Source of the DNA: Akkermansiaceae bacterium UBA1315 | GTDB taxonomy: Bacteria; Verrucomicrobiota; Verrucomicrobiia; Verrucomicrobiales; Akkermansiaceae | Assembly: GCA_002307065.1 (NCBI GenBank) | Contig: DBTN01000050.1 | Location: forward strand, 24,489 to 88,488 | DNA: 64,000 nt | Reading direction: 5' to 3' | Shown: positions 1 to 7,263 of the stretch, in pieces | How positions within the stretch are numbered: the stretch's first letter is position 1 | Layout of the letters: each line of letters begins with the position of its first letter | Position numbers and translations under genes: made by a program | The notes under the pieces: model-generated | Database searches by the model: none | Told to the model about the DNA's origin: nothing | What the model saw: the letters and a program-made list of their open reading frames with translations, nothing else

Positions 1-31
1 ACCGGGCGAGGCCTACACCGCCCTCGTCGTC

Positions 32-1003
32 TCACCTTTCGTCCTTTACCGGTAACAGCAGCTCTGCGATCTCCCCTTTCGAATGAAGCGCGATTCCGCG
101 TTCCGCTCGGAATTGACCGATCGCCCGACAAGTGATCTGCGATTGGGAAAAGTGCGCTTTCACCGCTTCCAAATGGATCGGCGAAACCGCTAACAAATAT
201 CCATAACTGGGAAAGCTCATCATCCAACCTTCCCAAGATACGCTTTCCGGTTTTGGCAGGTGATCCAGATCGAGAATCGCTCCCACTTCCGAACCATGGC
301 AGAGCATCGCTAACGTTCCGACCATCCCGCCGTTGCTGACGTCCTTTCCGGAACAACAAAGCCCGCTTTCCGCCAACTCGGCGAGCAAGCACAGATCCGC
401 ACGCAGACGCTCCGGAGAGGCGGTGGTGCTGGCGTTCCAAAACGGCTTGCCGCCGCGATAGGCGCCGTTCATATCGATGGCGATGACCAAATGATCTCCC
501 GGTTTTGCATCGAAACTGGTGATCAGCCGATCTCCGGCATGCCCGAGAACAGCGGCCGCCAATGTCGCTTTTTCCGTTCTCAAATGAGTGGTGTGCCCTC
601 CGACGATTGGCACCCCGTAGGCTGATGAAGCGGCACGCATGCCCGCCCAGATCTGCGCGGAAATTCCCTCCGATGGAGTCCATAAAATATCAGTGATCGC
701 CATCGGCCTCCCTCCCATCGCAGCCACGTCTGATAGATTGACCATCACTGCGGAATATCCAGCAAACCACGGATCATCCTCCACAAACGAATCCAGCATT
801 CCCTCCGCGGCGAATAACAAATACCCGTCGCCCGATGGATTCGGAATCGCCGCACAATCATCGCCCACCAGGACGTTGCCCGAAAGTTCCAGTGCAGGTT
901 GGAACGCTTCGTAAATCCGCGCTTTTTCCAACACCGCCGGTTGAGATGTCAGATAAGCCGCGAGCGACGCAAGCATGGGTGGTGCGCCGATCATTTCAAG
1001 CAA
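32..1003 (-). CDS. nitF: AIR-synthase-like protein of the Nit1C cluster (sll0787 family)
   Basis: The 323-residue product resembles PurM/SelD/HypE-type ATP-binding proteins. It has an N-terminal GDD (residues 47-49), NLSDVAAMGGRP at 89-100, and a later GKDVSNGGMVGT glycine-rich segment. It matches the sll0787-type AIR-synthase-related family that is specific to nitrilase (Nit1C) clusters. AIR-synthase-fold enzymes activate a carbonyl or carboxyl oxygen with ATP; the substrate here is unknown. It is the last Nit1C gene in the window and its start overlaps the end of the GNAT gene by 8 bases, so the two are probably translationally coupled. Some clusters carry a further glycosyltransferase gene, which would lie beyond the left edge. 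The first ATG (1003) was kept, but the fourth codon is also ATG. Confidence 0.85.
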   Translation of the reverse strand: MLEMIGAPPMLASLAAYLTSQPAVLEKARIYEAFQPALELSGNVLVGDDCAAIPNPSGDGYLLFAAEGMLDSFVEDDPWFAGYSAVMVNLSDVAAMGGRPMAITDILWTPSEGISAQIWAGMRAASSAYGVPIVGGHTTHLRTEKATLAAAVLGHAGDRLITSFDAKPGDHLVIAIDMNGAYRGGKPFWNASTTASPERLRADLCLLAELAESGLCCSGKDVSNGGMVGTLAMLCHGSEVGAILDLDHLPKPESVSWEGWMMSFPSYGYLLAVSPIHLEAVKAHFSQSQITCRAIGQFRAERGIALHSKGEIAELLLPVKDER

Positions 1004-1562
1004 CGCGAGCCGCTGGCTGATAGTAGGAAAGATCGGCGCGCATCTTCACATGAAGAAGCCCGTGCAACATGATTTCTTCGAGCGGTTCCCAATGGAGACG
1101 CTGGAAAAAGCGCGCGTTCTGATGCTGAACCGTCGCAAGAAACTCATGACAGCCGATGGCATTCGCGGTGGACACGGCCTTGTAGATAAGACCCGCGCCG
1201 AGCGCTCCGAGTCCGTGGTAACACGGTTGCTGATTTCGAACTGCCACGCCTGGACTGAAATGCCGGATCCGCCGGAAATTCGCCGCCACTCCAAGGCGTG
1301 ATCCAAACCACACCCCGGGTTTTCGCTCATCAATCCGCACGACGCCGGCCACGCTATCTTCCATCCCCGCAAGGATCGTTTTGCAAACGATCGGGATCAT
1401 CGCCTCGTCATACATGTCCCGATCATCCACGGAAAAAACCCCCTGCTCTTCACAAAAGATGTCTCGGCGTATCCGATAAAATCCGTCCAGATCTTCCGGA
1501 GTGGTGGCGATCTTAAAAACGAAATCCTGAGGACTGTAGGCGGAAAACTTTTCAAGGAACAT
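996..1562 (-). CDS. nitE: GNAT acetyltransferase of the Nit1C cluster (MSMEG_0567/sll0786 family)
   Basis: This 188-residue protein has a GNAT-like N-terminus (IRRDIFCEEQGVF, about residues 31-43), as in acyl-homoserine-lactone-synthase-like and ElaA-like acetyltransferases. A later LGALGAGLIYKAVSTA segment corresponds to the acetyl-CoA-binding pyrophosphate loop and helix. Its position between the flavoprotein and the AIR-synthase-like gene is the usual Nit1C order, and that context supports the family call more than any one motif. The predicted role is acylation of an amine intermediate made by the other cluster enzymes, but the substrate is unknown. It ends 8 bases inside the next gene and begins 35 bases after the flavoprotein gene stops. 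Confidence 0.82.
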   Translation of the reverse strand: MFLEKFSAYSPQDFVFKIATTPEDLDGFYRIRRDIFCEEQGVFSVDDRDMYDEAMIPIVCKTILAGMEDSVAGVVRIDERKPGVWFGSRLGVAANFRRIRHFSPGVAVRNQQPCYHGLGALGAGLIYKAVSTANAIGCHEFLATVQHQNARFFQRLHWEPLEEIMLHGLLHVKMRADLSYYQPAARVA

Positions 1563-1597
1563 AACAAAGAGAAGTTAGCGGTTTAAGTGCCAGATTT

Positions 1598-2860
1598 TCA
1601 GTGGACGGCGTGACTGGCCTCGGACGCCACGGTGGCGATCTGATCGGCGATGAAGGCGGCGTCTTCCGCAATCCCGGAAAAGCGGGCGGATCCCCACGTA
1701 TTTTGCCAAGGCAGACCGAGAAAATAGAGACCGGGAATGACTGTGACTCCACGCTGCGTTTCCGGGAAACCGCGCATGTTAAAAACCGGTAGTTTGATGA
1801 AATGAAAATCCGGCAGAAACCCGATGCACCAGATGATGCACGTGATGTTTTCCTTCGCGAAATTCAGTTCAACCGGTTCATTTTCCGGCATCCATACCGG
1901 CCGATAATGCTGTCCCGCTGGAGCGTCGATCCCATTCTCGGAGATATAGTCGTCAATCCGTTGGCAAATTCCGTTGTAAGAACGATCCGCGCTGTCCAAT
2001 TTTTCGGCGATATCCTGACGCACGGAAAATCTCTCCTCATCGATTTCATCGACGAATCCATAAAGTTTCACCCCATCCAGGGCGAACTGGCGGAGATCGA
2101 TTTCATGCCCGCCGTCGCGACCTGTTAGATAATGATTCGTCCCGGAAATCGCTTTGGCCTGATCCGGATGTTCGGCGAACGTGGTTTGATAATATCCCAT
2201 CTCTTCCAGCCATGTGACCGCATCTTTTCCACGATATCGCCGAGGCGACCGCGGGGCGTTGCCCAGACAAAGGTGCACCTTTCTTTGATCAATGCATAAC
2301 TCCTCCATGATCTGGACGCCGGATTGACCGGACCCAACCACCACCGTTTCTCCGGCAGGCACTTGGGAGGGACGTTTGTAATCGGCGGAGTGGATCTGCT
2401 TGATGTGGGCGGGGATTTTATCAGCGCCCTTCGGCAGAATCGGCCGGTGGAAACAACCGATGGCACAGATCACATCATCACAAATCCAGTCGCCGTGATT
2501 GGTGGTGACGAGGAAAAACCCCTCCTGTTTTCGAACGGATGTGACCGTCACTCCCTCCCGAATGGGTGGATCGAATTTCTTCGCATACCGTTCGATATAG
2601 TCGACGATTTCATCCTTTACCATGAAACCTTCCGGATCGGCACCTTCATAGGCATGGCCTGGCAGACGGCATTGGTGGTTCGGAGTGACGAGTGAAAAGC
2701 TATCCCAGCGTTCATTTCGCCATGCGTGACCGAGACGGTGCTTTTCGAAAACGAGATGGTCGTGAATCCCGCGCTCCTTTAGGCAGTAGCTGGCCGAGAG
2801 CCCCGCCTGACCGCCGCCGATGATGATAACGGAGACGTATTGTGGATCGTCGAATGGCAT
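1598..2860 (-). CDS. nitH: Flavin-dependent oxidoreductase of the Nit1C cluster (MSMEG_0569 family)
   Basis: This 420-residue flavoprotein monooxygenase-like enzyme has an N-terminal dinucleotide fold with GGGQAG at residues 15-20 for FAD. A second fold with GSGQSG near residue 175 is for NADPH. The arrangement is like FMO/Baeyer-Villiger-type enzymes (CzcO-like), and no membrane segment or signal is visible. It corresponds to the MSMEG_0569 family found only next to Nit1-type nitrilases. It probably hydroxylates or N-oxidises the pathway intermediate. It lies 4 bases downstream of the small nitG-like gene, within the same transcription unit. Confidence 0.88.
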   Translation of the reverse strand: MPFDDPQYVSVIIIGGGQAGLSASYCLKERGIHDHLVFEKHRLGHAWRNERWDSFSLVTPNHQCRLPGHAYEGADPEGFMVKDEIVDYIERYAKKFDPPIREGVTVTSVRKQEGFFLVTTNHGDWICDDVICAIGCFHRPILPKGADKIPAHIKQIHSADYKRPSQVPAGETVVVGSGQSGVQIMEELCIDQRKVHLCLGNAPRSPRRYRGKDAVTWLEEMGYYQTTFAEHPDQAKAISGTNHYLTGRDGGHEIDLRQFALDGVKLYGFVDEIDEERFSVRQDIAEKLDSADRSYNGICQRIDDYISENGIDAPAGQHYRPVWMPENEPVELNFAKENITCIIWCIGFLPDFHFIKLPVFNMRGFPETQRGVTVIPGLYFLGLPWQNTWGSARFSGIAEDAAFIADQIATVASEASHAVH

Positions 2861-2864
2861 AACT

Positions 2865-3140
2865 TTAAATTTTTTGAATGATCAACGGCGCTTCCGGAGG
2901 CAAGGCCCCCGCCCACGCTTCAATTTCGGAAAGAGAATCCGCCGCAGCGGAACAGGAAAAACCGAACTTGGCGCGGACACGCTCCGACGCTTCGGTAAGC
3001 GCAAGCCGCGAGGATCGGAGAAACTCGGAGGCCGTCAGCGACGCACCCGGTTTGAAATAATTTTTCACGATAGAGGATGGCGAGTAGCAGGAATGCAGGG
3101 TGCCATCCGGAAGTTGGACGATGAAATAGGTTTCAGGCAT
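2865..3140 (-). CDS. nitG: Small Nit1C-cluster protein (MSMEG_0570 family)
   Basis: This 91-residue protein starts MPETYFIVQLPDG and has no transmembrane segment or recognisable catalytic motif. Size, position between the radical SAM and flavoprotein genes, and an N-terminal strand-rich then helical composition fit the MSMEG_0570-type family of nitrogen-starvation-associated proteins. That family occurs only in nitrilase superoperons. The biochemical role is unknown; a binding or accessory role is the most that can be inferred. It begins 21 bases after the radical SAM stop and ends 4 bases before the flavoprotein start. Confidence 0.78.
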   Translation of the reverse strand: MPETYFIVQLPDGTLHSCYSPSSIVKNYFKPGASLTASEFLRSSRLALTEASERVRAKFGFSCSAAADSLSEIEAWAGALPPEAPLIIQKI

Positions 3141-3161
3141 AAGAGGAAAAAGGATGATCCA

Positions 3162-4310
3162 TCAAGCGGCAGAACACGCGGAGGTGGATGGTTTTTCAAA
3201 CGATGAAAGCGAACTGCAGGCACCGCATTTCGCGCAACCGGCTTTGACGGTTTCCGAAGTCATACCGGCTTCACTCAGCATCTGTCCCACGGGAGCTAGC
3301 ACGGCTTTCATAAAATCCGCGGAAGGCGGAGCGTGGCCTGCGAGTGGCGTGCCCGTAACGGGAACGAAAGGGACGATAAATGGATAAACTCCCAAGGAAA
3401 TGAGCTTTCGCGCCGCGTCAATCAGTCCCTCCGGAGTATCGCCGAGTCCCGCTAAAAGATAAGTGCTGACTTGCCCTCTGCCGAAAACTTTCACGGCGGA
3501 AGAAAACGCCTCCATGTAATAAGAAAGCGGCACCTCCGCCTTGCCTGGCATGATTTTTCGCCTGACGCCCTCATCCCATGCTTCCAGATGCATGCCGAGC
3601 GAATCGACGCCCGCAGCTCGGAGTTTCACAAACCAAAGGAAATCATCCGGCGGTTCGCACTGCGCCTGAATCGGCAACCGCGTGGCCAGCTTGATGGCCG
3701 CTGCCGCCGCCGCCAGAACCGCCGCCCCACGATCCGGAGTCGGAGGAGTTCCAGTGGTCATGACCACGTTGTCGATGCCATCCAGCAGCTTGGCCGCCAG
3801 CGCGACTTCCGCGAGCTGCGCAGGTGATTTTTCACGAATCGTGCGACCGGCCTTCAACGATTCACCGATGGCACAGAATTGACATTTAGTACTAGGATTG
3901 CCGTAGCGGATACACGTTTGGAGCAGAGTGGTCGCCAACACCCGGCTGGAGTGCAACTGGGCGATCTTCCAATAAGGGATCCCCTCCTCGGTGGATAAGC
4001 CGTAAAATTTCGGAGCGGGCGGATATTGGATCACGCCGATCGGCTCTTCATTTCGATAGAGCACGGCCTGTCCTCGATCATCCACCGCTCCTGCGGAGAA
4101 AGGCGACACAGCCGCACCCAGAGTATGAATGGGCACCATGATGGTCGTTCCCAGCAACGTCACCGCCTTGTGATCGGTCGGACCTGCACCACCGGTCCTC
4201 GACGGAACGGTGGAGTCGGCCGCTTCGATCCGCAGCCCGGAGGATTGAAGCTCAGAGAGTAACCATTGTTTTTTCGATAACAAGGCTGTCGGAAAGTCGA
4301 GTGTCTTCAT
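3162..4310 (-). CDS. nitD: Radical SAM protein of the Nit1C cluster (MSMEG_0568 family)
   Basis: The 382-residue product is read from the ATG at 4310. A longer frame to 4391 exists, but its extra residues lie inside the nitrilase gene and look like out-of-frame sequence. Candidate [4Fe-4S] cysteines are C133, C143 and C146, spaced CX9CX2C rather than the canonical CX3CX2C; the same order TCIRYG...TKCQFC is characteristic of this family. A second cluster near the C-terminus (GCAKCGAC, CX2CX2C) could hold an auxiliary cluster or zinc. The gene starts 59 bases inside the 3' end of nitC, so translation is probably coupled. The reaction is unknown. Confidence 0.87.
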   Translation of the reverse strand: MKTLDFPTALLSKKQWLLSELQSSGLRIEAADSTVPSRTGGAGPTDHKAVTLLGTTIMVPIHTLGAAVSPFSAGAVDDRGQAVLYRNEEPIGVIQYPPAPKFYGLSTEEGIPYWKIAQLHSSRVLATTLLQTCIRYGNPSTKCQFCAIGESLKAGRTIREKSPAQLAEVALAAKLLDGIDNVVMTTGTPPTPDRGAAVLAAAAAAIKLATRLPIQAQCEPPDDFLWFVKLRAAGVDSLGMHLEAWDEGVRRKIMPGKAEVPLSYYMEAFSSAVKVFGRGQVSTYLLAGLGDTPEGLIDAARKLISLGVYPFIVPFVPVTGTPLAGHAPPSADFMKAVLAPVGQMLSEAGMTSETVKAGCAKCGACSSLSSFEKPSTSACSAA

Positions 4311-5265
4311 GATTCGGAGTGCCTTCAGGTGAAAGGGTGCCATCCATACGGTGGATGGCGGGCCGCGGTGTCTTGTCCACTCGCAGCTCAAAGAGATCCG
4401 GGCGGCTGTAATGTCCCACCGAATCCATCATTCGCTTGCGTTTGGTGATGAGGTCGAAATCCAGATCCGCGACGACCATTCCCTCCCCTTCCGTAAGCGG
4501 CTCGCACAGGTGAGAGCCATCCGGGGCGATGATCGCGGAAAAGCAGCCACCGCGTAGCGCCTTTTGCTTCTGCGGATCTGGAGTGATCAGCGAAATCTGT
4601 TCGTCGGTTAGCCAACCGGTTGAATTGACGACGAAACAACCCGCCTCCAACGCATGATGACGGATGGTCACTTCGATTTGATCCGCAAAAATCTGCCCGA
4701 CCATGGAGCCGGGAAATTGTCCGCAATGGATTTCCTCGCGGTCCGCCATCAGCGTGTATCGAGCCAGCGGATTGTAGTGCTCCCAACATGCCAGCGCCCC
4801 CACGCGGCCAACCGCCGTATCCACCGCCTTGAGCCCGGAGCCGTCACCTTGCCCCCAGATCATCCGCTCATGAAAGGTCGGTGTGATTTTCCGCCGTTTT
4901 AACAACAGTGTGCCATCGGCATCATAGACCAGTTGGGTGTTATAAAGAGAGCCGCCGTCCAGTTCGTTCACGCCCACGACGAGCACCATCCGGTGAGTCG
5001 CCGCAGCACGCGAAAGTCTCTGGGCCAGCGGCCCGGGCACCACTACCGCTTCTTGATAAAGCTTCTGATGAGCCTTGCCCGAGGTAAATGGCGGCTCAAC
5101 AAAAGAGAAGTAGGGATAATAAGGCACAAACGTTTCCGGGAAAACGGCCAGCTTCACCCCCTTGTCCGCAGCCTCGGTGATGGCCTGCACCATGCGATGG
5201 ATGGTGCCGCTCGCTCCGTTGAGATCGGGAGAGATCTGGATGGCCGCCGCTCGGATGGTTTTCAT
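4252..5265 (-). CDS. nitC: Nit1-type nitrilase
   Basis: This 337-residue nitrilase-superfamily enzyme has the full catalytic set visible: E44 in VFPETFVPYYP, K126 in RRKITPT, and the nucleophile C160 in ALACWEHYNP. Such enzymes hydrolyse nitriles to acids plus ammonia. In Pseudomonas pseudoalcaligenes the homologous nitC is required for assimilating cyanide, acting on cyanohydrin-type nitriles. Here it sits second in the seven-gene cluster, 3 bases after nitB, and overlaps nitD by 59 bases. The product is cytoplasmic, with no signal peptide. The substrate in this organism is inferred only from the conserved neighbourhood. Confidence 0.95.
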   Translation of the reverse strand: MKTIRAAAIQISPDLNGASGTIHRMVQAITEAADKGVKLAVFPETFVPYYPYFSFVEPPFTSGKAHQKLYQEAVVVPGPLAQRLSRAAATHRMVLVVGVNELDGGSLYNTQLVYDADGTLLLKRRKITPTFHERMIWGQGDGSGLKAVDTAVGRVGALACWEHYNPLARYTLMADREEIHCGQFPGSMVGQIFADQIEVTIRHHALEAGCFVVNSTGWLTDEQISLITPDPQKQKALRGGCFSAIIAPDGSHLCEPLTEGEGMVVADLDFDLITKRKRMMDSVGHYSRPDLFELRVDKTPRPAIHRMDGTLSPEGTPNHEDTRLSDSLVIEKTMVTL

Positions 5266-5268
5266 GCT

Positions 5269-5751
5269 TCAGACGGTCCAGGAGTCCAAAATGACGGCGT
5301 TTGCTTTCTTGTGCAGGAGGATGCAATCAAGAACGTCCAACGGGTTGATCGGAATAATGCCCGGCATGAAGGCTTTCTCGGTCTGACCGTAAAGGGCCTG
5401 CGTCGAAAAACGGCATGCGTAAACTTTCCCGCCTTCTTCCATAAACTTCGCCAACCGCTGATTGACAAACAGGTGCCCGGGAAAGGCCTCGTCTCCCAAG
5501 GTCGGGAAACCGCGCTGGAAACCCATGGTAACCCCAGGGCCATAAAGCAAAATGGAAGTATCATACCCTTTCCGCAACAGCCGCGTCGCAGACAGCGTAT
5601 TGACGATCGCGATGGAACCTTCAAAGGCCATCGTGTGAAAGGTAACCAGGGCCTTCTCGCCCGGATCGGCCTTGACGTCTTCGAACACCTTCTCTTCGTA
5701 ATCGACGAGAAAGTCTCCGTTCTTGTGCATCTCTTTTTCTACTTTTGGCAT
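5269..5751 (-). CDS. nitB: Nit1C first-gene protein (MSMEG_0572/Sll0783 family)
   Basis: This 160-residue soluble protein resembles the DsrE/Sll0783-type family annotated as a nitrogen-starvation response protein. Segments such as FHTMAFEGSIAIVNTLSATRL and the late GIIPINPLDVLDC give an alternating strand-helix pattern of the sort expected for a small alpha/beta sandwich. In cyanobacteria the sll0783 homologue is induced by nitrogen limitation. It is the first gene of the Nit1C operon here, 3 bases before nitC. No good Shine-Dalgarno sequence is visible ahead of its ATG. The enzymatic role is not established. Confidence 0.85.
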   Translation of the reverse strand: MPKVEKEMHKNGDFLVDYEEKVFEDVKADPGEKALVTFHTMAFEGSIAIVNTLSATRLLRKGYDTSILLYGPGVTMGFQRGFPTLGDEAFPGHLFVNQRLAKFMEEGGKVYACRFSTQALYGQTEKAFMPGIIPINPLDVLDCILLHKKANAVILDSWTV

Positions 5752-5804
5752 GGTCGTGATGTTTTAAAGGGTGAGTCGTCCGCTCATCGGACAACGCTTC
5801 ACGA

Positions 5805-5820
5805 AGCACTGCCCAAGCCA
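5805..5820 (-). promoter_or_regulatory. Candidate sigma-54 promoter for the nit operon
   Basis: Read on the minus strand this is TGGCTTGGGCAGTGCT. It has the GG-N10-GC core of sigma-54 promoters, with TGGC matching the -24 element and TGC the -12 element. It sits about 54 bases before the nitB start codon, a sensible leader length. Pseudomonas Nit1C clusters are controlled by a sigma-54-dependent activator, which makes the match worth noting. A single 16-base match is weak evidence, and no activator gene is present here. Confidence 0.3.
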
Positions 5821-5862
5821 GCCCTGCCGATCCGGCTCAAATGCACCTGCCTTATTTGTGCA

Positions 5863-5881
5863 AATCGTTGCGCACGATTTC
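5863..5881. promoter_or_regulatory. Inverted repeat, probable LacI-family operator
   Basis: Perfect 7-base arms AAATCGT and ACGATTT are separated by TGCGC. The wider context also shows GTGCAAA/TTGCGCAC half-sites around a central TCG, typical of LacI/PurR-type operators. It lies 17 bases before the preferred ATG of the regulator gene and 112 bases before nitB, so one bound protein could control both directions. Placing the operator outside the coding region is the main reason for choosing the ATG at 5898. Confidence 0.5.
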
Positions 5882-5897
5882 TGCTTACCACCCACCC

Positions 5898-6911
5898 ATG
5901 CAGGAAAGGGTCACGATGGCAGTGTTGGCAAAATCGCTCGGTCTTTCCGAATCAACGATATCAAGAGCTCTACGAGGCGATCGACGGATCGGCGAGGAAA
6001 CCCGCAGCCGCGTGGCACGCGCCGCGAAAGAACTCGGCTACCGTCCGAATCCATGGGTAAGCGCTCTCATGTCTGCCCGGAAAAACCGGTCCGGCAATGG
6101 CGAGGTCGGCACGGTGGCCGTGGTGACAGACTACCATGGCAAGGACGGCTGGAAAACGAAAGACGTCTGCCGGTGGGAATACGAGGGCATTTGCCGACGC
6201 GCCGACGAAATGGGCTACCGCGTTGAGGAATTCGCCATGAGTGATTTCAACTACGATGGACACCGTATTTCAAAAACACTCATCGCACGCGGCATCCGCG
6301 GCGTGCTTCTTGGCTTCACGCGCGAACGAAAATTTCTCTCCGGCTTTCCTCTGGAGGCCTTCAGCGTCGCCGGCCTCAGCACCTACTTCCGCGAAGTCGC
6401 CGTGAACCGTGCCAACTTCCACGGCTTCCACAATGTTCAGCTCGCCCTCCACGAAATCCGCAAGCTCGGCTTTCGCCGAACCGGCCTCGTCGTGCCAGAA
6501 CTGAACAACCGGGTCTCCGGCTACCTTTGGTCCGGCGCCGCCCTCGACTGGCAACGCCGCCTCCCCGAAAACGAACGCTGCAATCCCCTCGTCCCTACCG
6601 CGAGTCACGAAGATGCGGAATTCACCGAGTGGATGAAACGCGAAAAACCGGACTCGCTCCTCGTTTACAAGCTGCCCGTGAAAAGCTGGCTCGCCAAAGC
6701 CGGCCTCCGCATTCCCGACGACATCCATCTTTCCTACCTCTACCGCACTCAAGACGAAATGACCGAATGGCCCGGTATTGATGGTAATCTCCCGATGGTC
6801 GGAGCCGCCGCATTCGACCTCGTCATCGAAGGCCTTCACACCAATCGATACGGCCTCCCCCCTCAAGCCAAGGAAGTGCTGATCAAAGGAGAATGGAGGC
6901 CCTCAAATTAA
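5898..6911 (+). CDS. LacI-family transcriptional regulator, divergent from the nit cluster
   Basis: The 337-residue product has an N-terminal LacI-type helix-turn-helix in the first 27 residues (VTMAVLAKSLGLSESTISRA). The hinge helix pattern RVARAAKELGYRPNP follows, then a periplasmic-binding-protein-like sensor domain. An upstream ATG at 5841 would add 19 residues, but it places the palindrome at 5863-5881 inside the gene, so 5898 is preferred. Divergent orientation and the shared upstream region suggest control of the nit operon, of itself, or both. Other Nit1C clusters use a sigma-54 activator, so a LacI-type neighbour is atypical. The ligand is unknown. Confidence 0.85.
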   Translation: MQERVTMAVLAKSLGLSESTISRALRGDRRIGEETRSRVARAAKELGYRPNPWVSALMSARKNRSGNGEVGTVAVVTDYHGKDGWKTKDVCRWEYEGICRRADEMGYRVEEFAMSDFNYDGHRISKTLIARGIRGVLLGFTRERKFLSGFPLEAFSVAGLSTYFREVAVNRANFHGFHNVQLALHEIRKLGFRRTGLVVPELNNRVSGYLWSGAALDWQRRLPENERCNPLVPTASHEDAEFTEWMKREKPDSLLVYKLPVKSWLAKAGLRIPDDIHLSYLYRTQDEMTEWPGIDGNLPMVGAAAFDLVIEGLHTNRYGLPPQAKEVLIKGEWRPSN

Positions 6912-6972
6912 ACGAAATGCCCATCTTCATCATCTTTGAATCGCGTCATCCCAGAGGGAAAAGATCGCTCCG

Positions 6973-6989
6973 AACGGAGCGCAGGCTTT
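6973..6989 (+). repeat. 17-base dispersed repeat, copy 1
   Basis: AACGGAGCGCAGGCTTT occurs here and again at 54284-54300, followed in both cases by a similar (T/A)CGCC or AGCC stretch. In this copy CGCTCCG-AA-CGGAGCG forms an inverted repeat at 6966-6981. Similar GC-rich intergenic repeats are scattered through many planctomycete and verrucomicrobial genomes, so this may be one family. Two copies alone do not prove it. Confidence 0.4.
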
Positions 6990-7078
6990 CGCCAGCTTGT
7001 CAAATTCGCTTGTTGGAGCAGGAAAAAACGCAACGTGTTGCCGGAAGTTCGTTGATTCTCTTGAAGAGCAATTTTTCC

Positions 7079-7162
7079 GTTCCAGAGCCATCTACCGCAC
7101 TTCTTACCGGTTTTTCAGGAATCTACGGCCTCCTGCGCCGCCGCCGACAAGAATCGGTGTAA
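7079..7162 (+). pseudogene. Orphan PEP-CTERM sorting tail
   Basis: The last 27 codons before a TAA encode VPEPSTALLTGFSGIYGLL followed by four arginines and a short tail. This is a textbook PEP-CTERM signal: VPEP motif, short hydrophobic segment, basic cluster. Upstream in the same frame (about 6893-7078) the sequence is short, arginine-rich and carries no signal peptide or secreted-protein character, so the body of the protein is gone. The tail implies that the genome has, or had, an exosortase. The rest of the 6912-7263 gap holds only the repeat at 6973 and no intact gene. Confidence 0.6.
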
Positions 7163-7263
7163 CATTTGCTCGCGCCAGTTACCAGGACCATCGTCCCCAT
7201 GGTGCCGCAGGCGTAGTCCAGAATGGCAACGGCCAGCTCCGGAAACGCGGTCATTACCGATTT

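Noticed and set aside
1..31. Sequence before nitF, considered as the start of the glycosyltransferase often found in Nit1C clusters
   Set aside because: Only 31 bases are available and they show no start codon or conserved residues.
4933..6060. Plus-strand open frame (375 codons) across nitC, nitB and the intergenic region
   Set aside because: Runs antisense through two conserved genes and the regulatory region; arginine- and histidine-rich with no domain.
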